Source: Euglena gracilis
Taxonomy: Eukaryota > Euglenozoa > Euglenophyceae > Euglenales > Euglenaceae
DNA: 31,307 nt
Direction of reading: 5' to 3'
NCBI GenBank assembly: GCA_900893395.1
Contig: CAAHFI011883695.1
Span: forward strand, 1 to 31,307
The position numbers were made by a program, and so were the translations under genes. Positions 1 through 10,507 of the stretch are shown in pieces (positions within the stretch are counted from its first letter, which is position 1; every line of letters starts with the position of its first letter). Under the pieces are notes generated by a model, which ran no database searches, was not told the DNA's origin, and saw nothing but the letters and a program-made list of their open reading frames with translations.

Positions 1-104
1 AGATGGTGAGGTCCTGCTTTCCTTGCCGGCTGTTCTGTTCTGGTGTGTTTGTGCGTGCGCGGGGGGTGCTTCTTACTGCTTTTTGTTGCCGGAGTTGGCT
101 GATC
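1..104 (+). repeat. Left inverted terminal repeat of DIRS-like element (partial)
   Basis: Bases 1-104 pair, with few mismatches, with 4595 back to about 4492. The outermost part, which would pair with 4596-4651 and beyond, lies left of the window. The repeat fades near the start of the coding region. Confidence 0.9.
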
Positions 105-299
105 CTAATTCTGCCCTTCGACCTCAAGGAGAAAGAGTTTTACTGCTACGAGTTCAAGTGGAATTGCTTTTCGAGGAGTACTACCTTCCCGAGAACCAAT
201 ACTTTTACCAACTGGTGGACCGAACTTTCTTCGGAACTTCAACTTCCTGAAGGAAGAATTCAACGCCTCGAGTTCAACTGGAACAAGAAATTCAAAGAA

Positions 300-1105
300 C
301 AGAAACACAGATATCAACAAAGGACTTCCATGAAGAATGAATTTCAAAGAAACTCTGAATTTCAAGAAGAACTGCAAAGAACTTCCAAGAAGTCAACTGA
401 AGCTGGGGAAGGTGAAGTCACAGCAGCAGCTGCAGAAGGAGATGAGGCGGCAGCAGCACGTCAGTCCGTGGCCATCGCAACCCCCCCACCCCCCAGCAAA
501 TCAAAGATTTCAGACTCCCCCACTCAAAATGATGGCCATGGACCATGGACAACTGTGGTCAGGAAGAGAAGACACAGGGAGACTACCATCACAGGTCCAA
601 CAGACTCCACCCCTTTTTCTCAGTTCCTCCCCTTCCAGGGGAAGAAGCAAAGGCTATGGCAGCCTCTCAAGGGAGATCAGAAATCCAAAGGATTCAAATC
701 AAAATCAAGGCTATGGCAGCCATCATTCAACAGGGCCTGGGGCCCAGAATCAAGGCTATGGCAGCCATTATTCAAGAGGGCAGTGGGCCCAGGGGCAAGG
801 CTATGGCAGCCAGTACCCCAGCCTGGAGAGATCCCATTGGGGAAAGGTATGTCCAACTTTCCCCCAGCAATTTCAGACACAAACCTCCCAGGAGCAGCAA
901 GCCAATGCCAAATACAGGCCATGGTGGCCTATACTGGGAACCCAGAAGGACAGAGAAGAGAAAGTCCTGGAAAGAAGGCCAATGGAGGCCAAGCAGGCCT
1001 GTGTGCCACTGGCAGCCAGATGGAGGCAAATGGACAGAGAAGTCCTGGAGAAAAGGCCAATGGGGGCCAAGCAGGCCTGAGTGCCTCTGGAGGCCAAGGG
1101 CCCTG
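300..1105 (+). CDS. Gag-like N-terminal region of DIRS-like element
   Basis: This stretch fills the position of the DIRS first open reading frame (gag-like), between the left inverted repeat and reverse transcriptase. No known capsid or zinc-knuckle motif is visible. Around 650-830 a repeat of about 45 bases occurs four times, built on AAGGCTATGGCAGCC. It reads as RLWQP in one frame and as QGYGS in another. A second duplication at about 970-1080 reads SPG(K/E)KANGGQAGL. All three forward frames stay open for several hundred bases, so the true gag frame cannot be chosen from sequence alone. The QGYGS reading resembles low-complexity RNA-binding segments, but that is only compositional. Confidence 0.45.
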
Positions 1106-1689
1106 AAGGCAAGTGGTGGCCAAAACCATCAAGACCACATCAGCCCTTGGGGGGGAGGCCCAAGATTGGCTCAGGCAGGCCCCCCCAGAAGATAATCAGC
1201 CCAGCATTATATGTACCACCCCACCACAGACCTTCCCCCATCATTCCAAAACAGGGGGAAAGCCTGTCTTTGAAAAGCCCTATGGCAGGGCCAGCTGCAG
1301 CCCCAGTGATGGGGCACCCAGAGGGGCCCCCAGTGATGGGGCAGCCCAGGGGAAGGACCCCTGTGATGGGGCCTGTGGAATCCCCAGATACATTACACCC
1401 AGGGGTGCCCCCCTACAAGGCCCTGCAGGCCAGTATCCCCCATTGGGTCAAGGCAGGAGCCAGCAGAGAGGTATTAAACCTGATAAGGGAAGGGGTTATG
1501 GCAGATCTCCCCCTCCCCCCTCAGATGTCATTAAAAGTTCCCTTCAAGACACCCCAAGAAATAATGACTGCCCAAAAAATTCTGAGGGAATACGAATGTG
1601 CAGGGGCAACCAGGCAAATCCCCCCAGAGGAGGCAAAACATTTTGTCCCTTATTTCATCCTTTCCAAAAAAGAGGGGAAAAGACAAAAG

Positions 1690-2480
1690 AAAGATTAATC
1701 TCAGATTGTCGACAGTTAAATCTCCACTTCACCCCCCAGAAGTTCAGACTGGAACACATGGGAAACATTTTCCCATACCTAAGAAAAGGATGGTTCTGTG
1801 GAAAAATAGATCTGAAAGATGCTTATTTTCACCTAAAACTGCACAGCAGCCTGGAAAAACATGTCTGCATGCAAGTGGGGGGGGAAACTTGGCAGTTTCA
1901 AGCTGCATGTTTTGGCATCAGCAGCCTGCCACAAAAGTTTATGACTCTCATGAGAGTCTGGGAAAGGAAGTGGAGAAAGGAGGGAAAGGTAGTTTTCATC
2001 TACCTAGACGACATTTTGCTGTTAGCCCCCAGCAAAAAGACTGCAGCCCAACATTTGGCAGAAATAAAGCAGGACCTTTTATTGGCAGGTTTCAGATTAA
2101 ACCTCCCCAAATCCTGTCTGGAACCCACACAGGAGATAAAACATTTGGGCCAGTGGGTCAATTTGAAAAAGGGCCAGCTGGAAATCCCACAGGAAAAACT
2201 AAAATCCTTAAGAAAGGAGCTGGGAAAAGTGCTCACAGCACAAAAAATGAGCTGCAGAAAACTCAGCTCTATTGTGGGGCAGGTCAGAAGCTATTTAGTC
2301 TCCATGCCATTTCTCAGAATTCTGACAGATCAACTTTGCAAAATGGTGGATTTGCACACAAAGTGGGGTTGGGACCACACCCTAACCATTCCCCAGGGGG
2401 TCAAAGATCAAATTGTGGAGTTAAAAGCGTTTTTGCAGCCAGGTGTGGGCAGAGCCTTTCAATCCCAGGCCTCTCAGGAT
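1690..2480 (+). CDS. Reverse transcriptase of DIRS-like element
   Basis: The domain copies element RNA into DNA. Visible motifs in order are a DCRQLN segment near 1700, KIDLKDAYFHL near 1810 (the first catalytic Asp), the ACFGISSLPQKF segment near 1905, YLDD at 2001-2012 (the two further catalytic Asp), and the thumb-side HLGQWV near 2143. Length and motif spacing fit the DIRS/Pao-type relatives of LTR reverse transcriptases. The linkage to inverted repeats and a tyrosine recombinase settles on DIRS. RNase H follows directly. Confidence 0.9.
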
Positions 2481-2860
2481 CTGTTTTCAGACAGCAGCAC
2501 CTGGCAGTGGGGGGGCTGGACAAAAACTCAGGCCAAAAAGTGCAGGATTTTTGGAGGGACCTGCACATCCTTCACATCAACCAAAAAGAATTGATGTCAG
2601 CAGTGGAGACAGTAAAAAGTCTGGCAAAACCAAAACAAACCATAATGCTTCATGTGGACAGCCAAGTGGCTGTAAGTTATCTAACAAAATGGGGAGGCAA
2701 AAAGCCCTACCTAAATTCCATTTTAAAACCCCTGCTGTATCATTGCCAAGAAAAGCAAATCAATTTGCAGGTGGTTTGGGTTCCCACAAAAGAGCAATTG
2801 GCAGACTCCCTGACCAGGGAGCAAAAGGACCCAGGGGATTATACCCTAAACCTACATATC
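2480..2860 (+). CDS. RNase H domain of DIRS-like element
   Basis: A DSSTWQWGG segment near 2490 is the first acidic strand, MLHVDSQVAVSYL near 2650 gives a further catalytic Asp, and WVPTKEQLADSLTR near 2780 is the C-terminal helix with the last Asp. The domain would remove element RNA during reverse transcription. It lies between reverse transcriptase and the methyltransferase-like domain, the usual DIRS position. Confidence 0.85.
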
Positions 2861-2879
2861 TTTCACCAAATTCTGAAAT

Positions 2880-3300
2880 TTTTCAGACAGGACATTACCC
2901 CAGAGGTGGACATGTTTTGCACACCCAGCAACAAAAAATTCCCCAAGTTTGTTTGTCGATACCCCCACCAAGGGGCTTTGCTGGTGGATGCCTTGAAGGC
3001 AGATTTGAGGGGCCTCCCCCCAGTTTATGCAAACCCCCCCTGGAGCATCATTCCCCAATGGGTTCAGAGATTAATGGTAAACCCAGACCTGACTTGTCTG
3101 TTGATCGTACCCCACTGGGCTTCAACATCATGGTGGCGCCAATTAATGGCAATCAGAAAGCCAGGCAGCAAAGTTTTGTTGGTACCCCCCCAATGGGGTC
3201 TATTCACCAACTGCTGGGGGGAGGAGATGCCCCCCCCAAGGTGGAAATTGGCCTGCTTGATTGTGTCAGGCAAATATTACAATCCCAGGAAGTTTCGATG
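2880..3300 (+). CDS. DIRS methyltransferase-like domain (adenine-N6 type)
   Basis: A VDMFCTPSNKKFPKF segment near 2905 is followed by YANPPW at 3026-3043, then LLIVPHWASTSWW near 3100. An NPPW/DPPW tetrapeptide is the catalytic signature of amino-methyltransferases (N6-adenine or N4-cytosine). Many DIRS elements carry such a Dam-like domain between RNase H and the recombinase. Its role in the family is unknown; it may modify element DNA. The family call is firm and the substrate is inferred. Confidence 0.75.
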
Positions 3301-4180
3301 TCCAGTATCGACACTTACATAAAAAATCTGGGAAATGTCAAGAGATATGATTCAGCCTTCAGGACATTGGTGGGCCAATTGTTGCACAAAGGGGTGCCCC
3401 TGCAGGACTGCACAGTCCACAAGATGGCCGAGGCCATCCTTGATTTGGCTGTTCACAGCCTCAACACTGCACGAAATGCATATGCAGCAGTTTTATTACT
3501 CCCAGGGTTTGGGTCATTGAGGTTTTCCCCTCTTTTGTCTCCATTGAAAAGGAAATGGAATTCCAATGTCTGCAAGTTTCTGGGACCCCACTGATTTTCT
3601 AAACAACATCATCAGAAATCAAGACCCCTCTCAGAACTCTCTGTGAAAGAGCTCAGAAACAGACTCATCATTTGTTGGAGGCTTTTGGCCCTCCACAGGG
3701 GGGTTGATTTAGCCAGGACACAGCGAAAAATCAGTTTCGTGGGAGAAAAAATTTTCATTTTATTGCAAAGAAAAGGGTGGCAATTCCCAAGATGGGAGGA
3801 AGTTTTGAATTTACCACACACCCCCCTCATCAGCCCCTGGCACCTATTGAAAGAGTATGTGGAAAGGACAGCCCACATGGTTGGGCACAAAAATAATTTG
3901 TTATGGTCTTTGGATGGTAAACGACCTTTGACATCAGAAAGAGTGAATTCCCTTACCAAAGAAATTCTGCAAGAGGGGGGGGTGGACACCACCCACTGGA
4001 AACCCCACAGCACCAGAGGGGCTGGGGTTTTATGGTGGAAAAATGCTGGTTTACAAGTGGAAGAAGTCCAGCAGCTGGGTCAGTGGAAAAATTTTGGGGC
4101 CTTCCAAGCTCATTATTTGACTGGTGTCGTTTCAAAAATTCAAAATATTATGGCCCAAAGGGGGGTGCACAGTACCTCAC
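3300..4180 (+). CDS. Tyrosine recombinase of DIRS-like element
   Basis: An N-terminal core-binding domain of about 90 residues (near 3310-3590, with AFRTLVGQLLHKG) precedes the catalytic domain. Catalytic signatures are the first Arg in LLALHRGVDLA near 3690, the HSTRG box near 4003 (His-x-x-Arg), LGQW near 4076 and a candidate Tyr in HYLTG near 4110. The enzyme would join a circular DNA copy to the genome without making a target-site duplication. The basic, Pro-rich tail that follows overlaps the internal complementary region. No integrase of DDE type is present in this element. Confidence 0.88.
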
Positions 4181-4207
4181 CATCTCGCAGTGCGGAGCCC
4201 GAATGGT

Positions 4208-4275
4208 CTCGGACTCCCACGACAGAGGAAGGGGGAGGAAGGGACCAAGAGGGCGAAGCACAAGAAGATGGTGAG
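4208..4275 (+). repeat. Internal complementary region of DIRS-like element
   Basis: This stretch is an inverted copy of 4586-4651 with only small differences. It matches the outermost part of the terminal repeats. In DIRS elements this region is thought to template the ends during circle formation. Confidence 0.8.
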
Positions 4276-4491
4276 CCCAACCCCCCACCCAAAAAATCAG
4301 CAGAAAAAGAAAAACATCCCAACCAGAAAGGGGACCCCCGACCAAGCAGCCCCAACCACCCACCCGGAAAAACACCAGAAAGAGACCACCATCCCCATCG
4401 AGGGGGGGGCCCCCCAGCAAGCAACCATGCGTGAGGGGGGGGGCGGGGCCACGACGGTTCCACTTCGCCAAGGTGTCGGACGAGGCCTCAT

Positions 4492-4651
4492 CATCGCCAA
4501 CTCCGGCAACAAAGGCGCAGTAAGAAGCACCCCCCGCGCACGCACAAACACACCAGAACAGAACAGCCGGCAAGGAAAGCAGGACCTCACCATCTTCTTG
4601 TGCTTCGCCCTCTTGGTCCTTCCTCCCCCTTCCTCTGTCGTGGAGTCCGAA
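4492..4651 (-). repeat. Right inverted terminal repeat of DIRS-like element
   Basis: Bases 4492-4595 are complementary to 104-1. Bases 4586-4651 are complementary to the internal region at 4208-4275, so the repeat is at least 160 bp long. Its outer limit is not set by any visible duplication. Confidence 0.85.
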
Positions 4652-4688
4652 AACAGTCCAGACAGCACGCTGGCGGAGCAACGCATGG

Positions 4689-4761
4689 CCTCACAAGGTC
4701 TTTGTGCTTCGCCTCGGTGTCCCTTCCTCCCTTGTCGTTTTTCCTCGAGGGAGTACGAAAA
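4689..4761 (-). repeat. 70-bp inverted repeat, left copy, DIRS-end related
   Basis: Read on the minus strand this matches 18002-18074 on the plus strand. The best-kept parts are ACTCCCTCGAGG and GGAAGGGACACCGAGG. It also resembles the DIRS end motif at 4208-4275, which shares the GGGAGGAAGG and GGCGAAGCACAA pieces. The two copies bracket the gypsy element. Confidence 0.75.
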
Positions 4762-5109
4762 GATATTGAGAGACCTGGTCCCCCTTCAAAAAACCAAAGG
4801 AGGAGGTGACGTAGACATCCTCCTGCCACCCGGAGCAGGCTTGTGCTTAAGGACCCCGGGGGGGGGGGGTACTTGCTAGCCAATCGGCTAGACACTGGAA
4901 AAAATGGACTAGCTAGACCCCCTCCTCTCCCCGGGGGGGGGGTCCGGGGGTCCCCCCAACTGGAAAAAAAAATTCCTCCGCGGGCGCAACGCCGGAGGAA
5001 GAAATGAGGTTTTTAATAGGTTTTTGGTTGATTTGTTCCAAAAATTCCCAAAAATGGCCGAAAACGGGCACTTTTGAAAGTTGGCTGACGACTCTGCTCC
5101 GACTTTGAC
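4762..5109. other. Spacer between DIRS end and gypsy 5' LTR, no gene
   Basis: I see no gene here. It holds several long G or C runs, a small hairpin (TAGCC with GGCTA around 4876-4889) and two ACTGGAAAAAA motifs near 4893 and 4961. The 16-bp word TGGCCGAAAACGGGCA at 5055-5070 recurs at 17805-17820 beyond the gypsy element. Confidence 0.7.
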
Positions 5110-6228
5110 TGTTGGGACCGGAGGTGTATTTTTGCCCTTTGGGACGCCGGCCGTGCCGAGCGGTCGGTTGAAAGGGAAATAACCCGGGTGGTGAATCCCC
5201 TCGACCACTTGTGAGGGAAAGGAGTGGTTTTTTGGTGGGGGAGAAGGCTAAGCCCGCGGTTTGACTTGTGCGGAGTCGACCAACCCCCCCCAAGGTGAAG
5301 GGCGGAGGTCATATTTTGATGGTCGGCAAAGCGTATTTTTGGTTTTTTTAGGGGAGCGCAAGACGGACGCCCCCCCCCCTCTCCGACATCAGTTTGGTCC
5401 TTTACCCAATACTTCCCTTAGACGCCCAAGGCGCCGCTTGGACCCATGCGCCATTTTTTGAGGCAAGGGGCAATTTTTATACGCTAAAAGCGGCAATGGG
5501 TGTGGGAAGGGACGCAAGCCACGCAACTCCAAATTTTGGGTTGGGGAAGTGTGAGCGCAAAGGGTTATGGACCTGGGGGGTTGAATACACCATGCCTTGG
5601 GGAGCGTGGTGGTGAGCGCCCGGCTGGGAGCCGGGCGCGCATACCTGGGATGGGTGTGGGGAAGATAACCCAGAAAAGCGCGCAATCAGCGCGGTAGGAA
5701 AGGGTTGTGCCTACTCCCCCCCTTTCTAATCTCAGGTGGGTCTTCTTTTGGGCCACATCATTGGATCAATTGATTATTGCCAATTCAATCTGTGGATCTG
5801 ATTGTTGTGGTTTATCTTTGTGGTTACTTGACATTACTATTGGGATTCTCAAGTTTTGGGTGTTGACAAGCCTAAAGTGCACGTCGCGCCTACCCTCGCA
5901 CCTCGAACAACCCCGCAAGTACTTTCTTCAATGTCCTCCACTTTTTGTGCAATTGTTTCTTTTATTTTAGGGAATGGAATTCCAATTGAAAAAGGAAATG
6001 CGCAAGAGGGCAAAAGAAATGGGGAAGAAGCGCCGGCGGGAGGAGCGACACCTCCTTATGGCGGTGTGCTGGGTTGCCAGAAAAAAGGGATCTGGGTTGG
6101 GGAGGAGGATCTAGAAATGGGTGGTTGGGCTCAGGCAACAGGGGATGCGAGGCCGGATAGGTTAATCGATCCTACGCAACCTAGGGGAAACGGAGGTACC
6201 GAAGGTCCCTCCGCCTTAGGACTTAACA
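5110..6228 (+). repeat. 5' LTR of gypsy element
   Basis: The LTR starts TGTTGGGACC and ends TTAACA directly before the primer binding site, so TGTT...AACA forms the usual inverted ends. It aligns over its whole length with 16397-17511. Its first 600 and last 270 bases are close to the 3' copy, while about 5730-5960 is much less alike. Confidence 0.9.
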
Positions 6229-6243
6229 TGGTATGCAGAGGTG
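6229..6243 (+). promoter_or_regulatory. Primer binding site, initiator-Met tRNA-like
   Basis: TGGTATGCAGAGG follows the 5' LTR with no gap. It closely resembles the TGGTATCAGAGC site that pairs with the 3' end of eukaryotic initiator Met tRNA. This supports the LTR end call. Confidence 0.7.
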
Positions 6244-6799
6244 CCTGTCCGGAGAATCCCCCCTGTGATCTGAGCCATGGAAAGAGTGGTGGTGAATTCT
6301 CCTTTTCAACCAACTTTCCTGCAAGATCCCTAACAGAGACTGTCTTTGGGCATTTCGAGGGGGGTGGAAAATCCCTCCAAAGTTTTGCTCAAATCGGTGA
6401 ATAGCAACACCGATCCTTCAGAGGATTCCAGAACAGAAACCAAGCCGATTTTGGTTGGTGAAGTTCGGGAGGTTTTTGGGCAAGGTCAAATCGGGACTCA
6501 AAGCAACTATTTCTGCCATAATGGGGGAGGTGATTTTGAAAATGCCCCCATGACCTTGGTTCGGCTGTGACGGGGGTTGTGGCTTTGAAAACCCCTCGTG
6601 TCCACAGCTCCTCAATCAAGATGGTTTCAAATGGCAACCAATTCAAGACAGAGTCCAAGATGGCCTGAAGGGCCCTTGCAATTGGCCGAATCAGAGCTAT
6701 GACCAGCCCCCTCCCTATCGGTGTGCCCCTCCTCCACCTCCCGTTGTATGCCCAATCACCGTGGATGAGAACACGGTAGCTAGGGTGTGCATGATTAGG

Positions 6800-8150
6800 G
6801 TAGCTGGGAGGGGGAGGCAATGGAGGAAGAAAACCCCTCCGATTTGGACCCCCGGATTATCATAGCGAAGATCCGGAGGTACCAGAAATTTGTGAAGACC
6901 CACCGAAAGTTCTGCAACCGGTGTTCAAAACTTTGCCGATTTGACGGCAAGGGAGGTTGCAAATCAAGCATTTTTAGGTGTTCAAGCCATGGAAAAGGTG
7001 GTTTTCCCCTACATGGCAAAGTTTGAACAAGTTGTGCCGGAGATCAAGGGCACACTTTTGGTTCTTCAGAGGGAAAATGAAAATTTCCTCAAAAACCAAG
7101 AAATTCACATGAAGGAAATCCAATCCTTGCGAAATTCGTGCGAGGAGTTGGTTGCTTGGATGAGAAGTGCAGGGGCCGAATTTCAAACCCAAAAACTCCT
7201 AATCCATTCGGTAGAAGAACGATGGAAAAGGGGGGAGGGACATTTCAACCCTTTCGGCGTTGGTGCAAAATACCAATGCTGAATGTATGGCCCAAAAGCT
7301 CCAAATCCACTCTGTAGAGGAACGGGTGGAAAGGGGGGCTAGGGAGGCCATGCTCCTTTCAGCTCATGGGAGCGAGGGGGCCCAAAATGTCCAATCTTTG
7401 GGGACCGAGGTCATTTCTCAAAGGCAAACCATGGATTCCTTCCGGTTGGGGATGGAAAAATTTGAGAAGGAGGTGCATCAGCTTTTCGATGATGTGCGGG
7501 GGGAAGTCCAAGTCATGTGGAGAGAACTTTCCGAGGAAATGGGTGGTGAAATGCAGACCATGAATGCTTCATGGGACAAAAAATTGATGGACACCATCCA
7601 AAAGGAGAGTTTACGGGATCAACTCCACATTTTTCAACAAATGGAATTGGGGGAGAAGAAAGTGGCTCAAATGGGGACAGCCATGGAAACTGCAATTCAA
7701 TCCTTGGGGGCAAGGATCGAGCAAGTTGAGGGGGGTATGGGAAACCTACCCATCTTGCGAGAATCCATGGGGGTTTTGACCCAGAAGGTTCAGTTCTTGC
7801 ATGAAAAAACATCGGCATTGGAGGGTGCCTTGGGGGGGCTCCAACCTCTCGTAGGGGCCCTCATCACCAAGGTGCAGGAGCAGCAACGGCAAGAAACCAA
7901 GGCCCCCACCGAGACCAAGGCCCCCACCGAAGCCAAGGCCCCCGTCGAGGCCAAGGCCCCAAAGGAGGCTGGGCTCCCGACCCGGCCGAGCTGTACAACA
8001 AGTACTACGACTTCTACAGCAAAGCCACAGCCGCAAGCTGCACCAGCACCAGTGGTCACGGGTGTGCCGAGGCAACCCGTGGAATTGCCCCCCCCATCCA
8101 TAGCATAAATCCCCCGACCAACCCCAAACCCGAGGACCCTGCAAGAAAAT
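6800..8150 (+). CDS. Gag N-terminal coiled-coil region of gypsy element
   Basis: Translations here are rich in Glu, Lys, Gln and Leu with coiled-coil character (for example ENENFLKNQEIHMKEIQSL near 7070 and heptad-like runs from 7440 to 7830). Near 7900-7970 an 18-base unit occurs about four times and reads KAPTE/KAPVE, a flexible linker. No named domain is visible. The position before the capsid-like region makes it the N-terminal part of gag. The region spans several frames in this fossil. Confidence 0.6.
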
Positions 8151-8356
8151 CCCCCGGGTGATGGAGTTGGAAAACGAAATTCTGAAGTTGAGGGAAGAAA
8201 TGGCAGCCTTGCGAATTCAACGCAAGGGGGAATTGCGACCCCCCCGTTGCAAGATTTGGGGAGGGGACCAGCGATTCGGGTCAAAGTTCGGGTGCAACTT
8301 TTGCGAACAACCCGAAGGATGGTGGTTCTTCAACTCAAACCACCACAGCAAGGCTG

Positions 8357-9100
8357 GTGCCACCAAAACCCATTGTTCAACCCTCACAAGCACCTCCCGG
8401 TTTCATGCCCATGAACACTCCTTTTTCTTTTGCACCGAGCCCAAACAATTTTGAAAGCATGGGTCCCCAAACCCATGTCAACGTTTTGGGGCAAGGTGTT
8501 CCGGGATTTATGGCAATGGCACCAATGAACCCCATTATGCAAGAGGTTTGGCGACAAATGGAAAAACCTCGATTTTCTGGGTTGGTGCAAGATGCCCCCG
8601 AGTTTGAAAGAAAATGGGAGGAGGTGGAAAGAATAATCCAAGAAACCTCCCCCTACCATCTCTCCGATTTTGCCATGTTGATGGAGTTTCGCAGCTGCCT
8701 CGATGAGGCAACATCCCTAAAACTGAAAACCCGAATGAGTAGGGACAGAAACATGACCTACAAAAGTTTTCGGGAAGAATTTCGGAGAGAGTTTGGGGTG
8801 GATACCCTCAGACAAAGTAGGGCTGATTGGCATCGGGTGTCACTCAAATGCTCGGGTCCCCCCAACGCACAACTCACCCTTTTGGATTGGGTGAAATTTG
8901 AGGCGCAGTTTGTGGCCAAAAGGGACCGAGTGGAAGACCGAACCGATGCCGAGGAATGGCAACTCATTTTCTGCAAGATGCCCCCATTTTTGCAAAAAAA
9001 GGTGATGATTGAGCAGGCCAAAAAAAGGAGGGACAAACCGTGGGTTCGCATTTCCCTCCCCCGGAATCTCATGGGTGAACCGTTTCTCCAGGAGTTGGGG
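8357..9100 (+). CDS. Gag capsid-like region of gypsy element
   Basis: A Pro/Met-rich lead (near 8357-8560) precedes a helical segment with W-x-E-V-E, LSDFAMLMEFRSCLDE and SFREEFRREFG. This is the pattern of the retrotransposon gag capsid domain (helical, with F-x-x-x-F motifs). It would build the particle that encloses element RNA. A short RNA-recognition-like stretch (YVFECHDKAERDQFL) follows near 9150. Confidence 0.65.
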
Positions 9101-9539
9101 GGGTGATTGGACACCGACTCCCGAGACACCATGAGGGGGTGGGGAGTTATGTGTTTGAGTGCCACGACAAAGCCGAACGGGATCAATTCTTGGCTTTGGA
9201 TGGGTTCCTCATGGATGGTCTGAAAGTTTCTGCAACCTGTCATGAATATCAAATGACGGGTGATGAAATTTTTGAATTTGTCACCTCATTCCTGCGGACG
9301 GAGCAGGAATATGTTGCCACTCGGAATGCATATGGGTTGGAGGAAAAGCCAAAATCCCCCTCCCCAGCAAAAGTGCGAGTTTTTGTTGATGACCCTCCCA
9401 AGAACGGTGGGGGGGAAACTACCAAGAAAGATTCTCCGACCAAAGGGAAATCATCTTGGAAGCCGAAGGCTCAATCCTACCCGGAGAAGTGGGGTGGGAA
9501 ACCAGCCTCCCAGGGAAAGGGCCCAGTGCAAAATCCCCT

Positions 9540-9640
9540 TCGTCCAAGGGGGAGTGCTTCACATGCAAAAAGGCGGGCAGGGAGTTCATCCATGACTTCA
9601 GAAAATGCTCGTTTGCACAAAAGGCTCGTTGGGGGGGTGG
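9540..9640 (+). CDS. Gag zinc-finger-like segment of gypsy element
   Basis: The segment CFTCKKAGREFIHDFRKC (about 9555-9610) has C-x2-C, a His and a last Cys four residues later. This suggests a nucleocapsid zinc knuckle with wider inner spacing than the standard CX2CX4HX4C. It follows a Lys/Pro-rich stretch, as in other gypsy gag proteins. The spacing makes the call moderate. Confidence 0.5.
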
Positions 9641-10029
9641 GCCTCCAAAGTCGGAGGAGAAGGGGCCGAAGGGGGTGAAAGACACTCCTCCCATCGCCCA
9701 ATCCTCTGAGTAGGGGGGTCAGAGCCATTCGGGAGCCGGTTCTGCAAATGCAAGTCTCCCATCCATGGGGGGGATGTTTTGTCTCCTTCAACCCCCCCTT
9801 GTTTGACACGTGTGATGGCCGCTCTCCACGTGATCGGGGCAATGTCGGAGTCCTCTTCATCGGAACCACCCGCACCATCGTCAGATGAACCATCGCCTGA
9901 GGAAGAGGAGGCAGTGGAGCATCTTTTGATGGAAATGAAAAATTTGATGCCACTTGAAAATTCGGATGGCGCACCATCCGGGAGGTTTTGCGTGAGTGGC
10001 GGTTGATGGCTTTGAAAGCGGGGTGGGTG

Positions 10030-10480
10030 AAGGGGGTCCATTTGCATCTTTCAACCAAAATTGATGTCTTGGGTGGTTCCCAGGAAGTTCGGGCCTTGGT
10101 CGACACGGGGGCAGAAGTTTGCTTGGTGAAAAGAAATTTGCTCCCCCGTTCATTTTTCGCTCCATCGGCAAAACCCGTCAACTTGGTTGCTGCCAACAAC
10201 CAAAGGGTGAAGGGCGGGTCGGATGAGGCCTTGGTGGAATTGCAATTTTCAGGGGTGGTGCAGGACACCAAAAATGCGGTTGTGGTGAAAATTCCTACAC
10301 TTTTATACGAGGCCGACATAGAGGAGGATGTGATCCTCTCCTATGTCTGGTTGGCAGAAAGGAATTTGAATGTGGTGCCAAGAAAACACGGGGTTCAAGG
10401 ATTTTTTGATGGTTGTTCGGTTTGGATTTGCGGCGTCCTCGCCGGAAAGGGGACCATCGTAGATTCCATTCGAGCCATCC
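10030..10480 (+). CDS. Aspartic protease of gypsy element
   Basis: ALVDTGAEVCLV at about 10093-10130 is the retropepsin active-site loop (Asp-Thr-Gly). It sits after a beta-rich lead and is followed by VNLVAANNQRVKGG, the usual second strand region. The protein would cut Gag-Pol. The next domain downstream is the methyltransferase-like insert, not reverse transcriptase, which is unusual. Confidence 0.85.
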
Positions 10481-10507
10481 CCCCTGTGTCCATTCAGGCG
10501 ATCCACA

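Larger units (their letters stand above)
1..4690 (+). mobile_element. DIRS-like tyrosine-recombinase retroelement (fossil; left end outside window)
   Basis: The first 104 bases are an inverted copy of 4492-4595, so the element is bounded by inverted rather than direct terminal repeats. A second stretch (4208-4275) is an inverted copy of 4586-4651, which matches the internal complementary region of DIRS elements. Between the ends, in order, are a gag-like region, reverse transcriptase with YLDD, RNase H, a methyltransferase-like domain with YANPPW, and a tyrosine recombinase. This is the classic DIRS1 order. Coding is spread over more than one frame. DIRS elements normally use overlapping frames, so it looks nearly whole, with at most a handful of true breaks. 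The outer right limit is uncertain, at about 4660-4690. Confidence 0.9.

Noticed and set aside
3612-4135. Minus-strand open frames across the DIRS recombinase
   Set aside because: They are antisense shadows of the tyrosine recombinase, whose HSTRG and LGQW motifs are clear on the plus strand.
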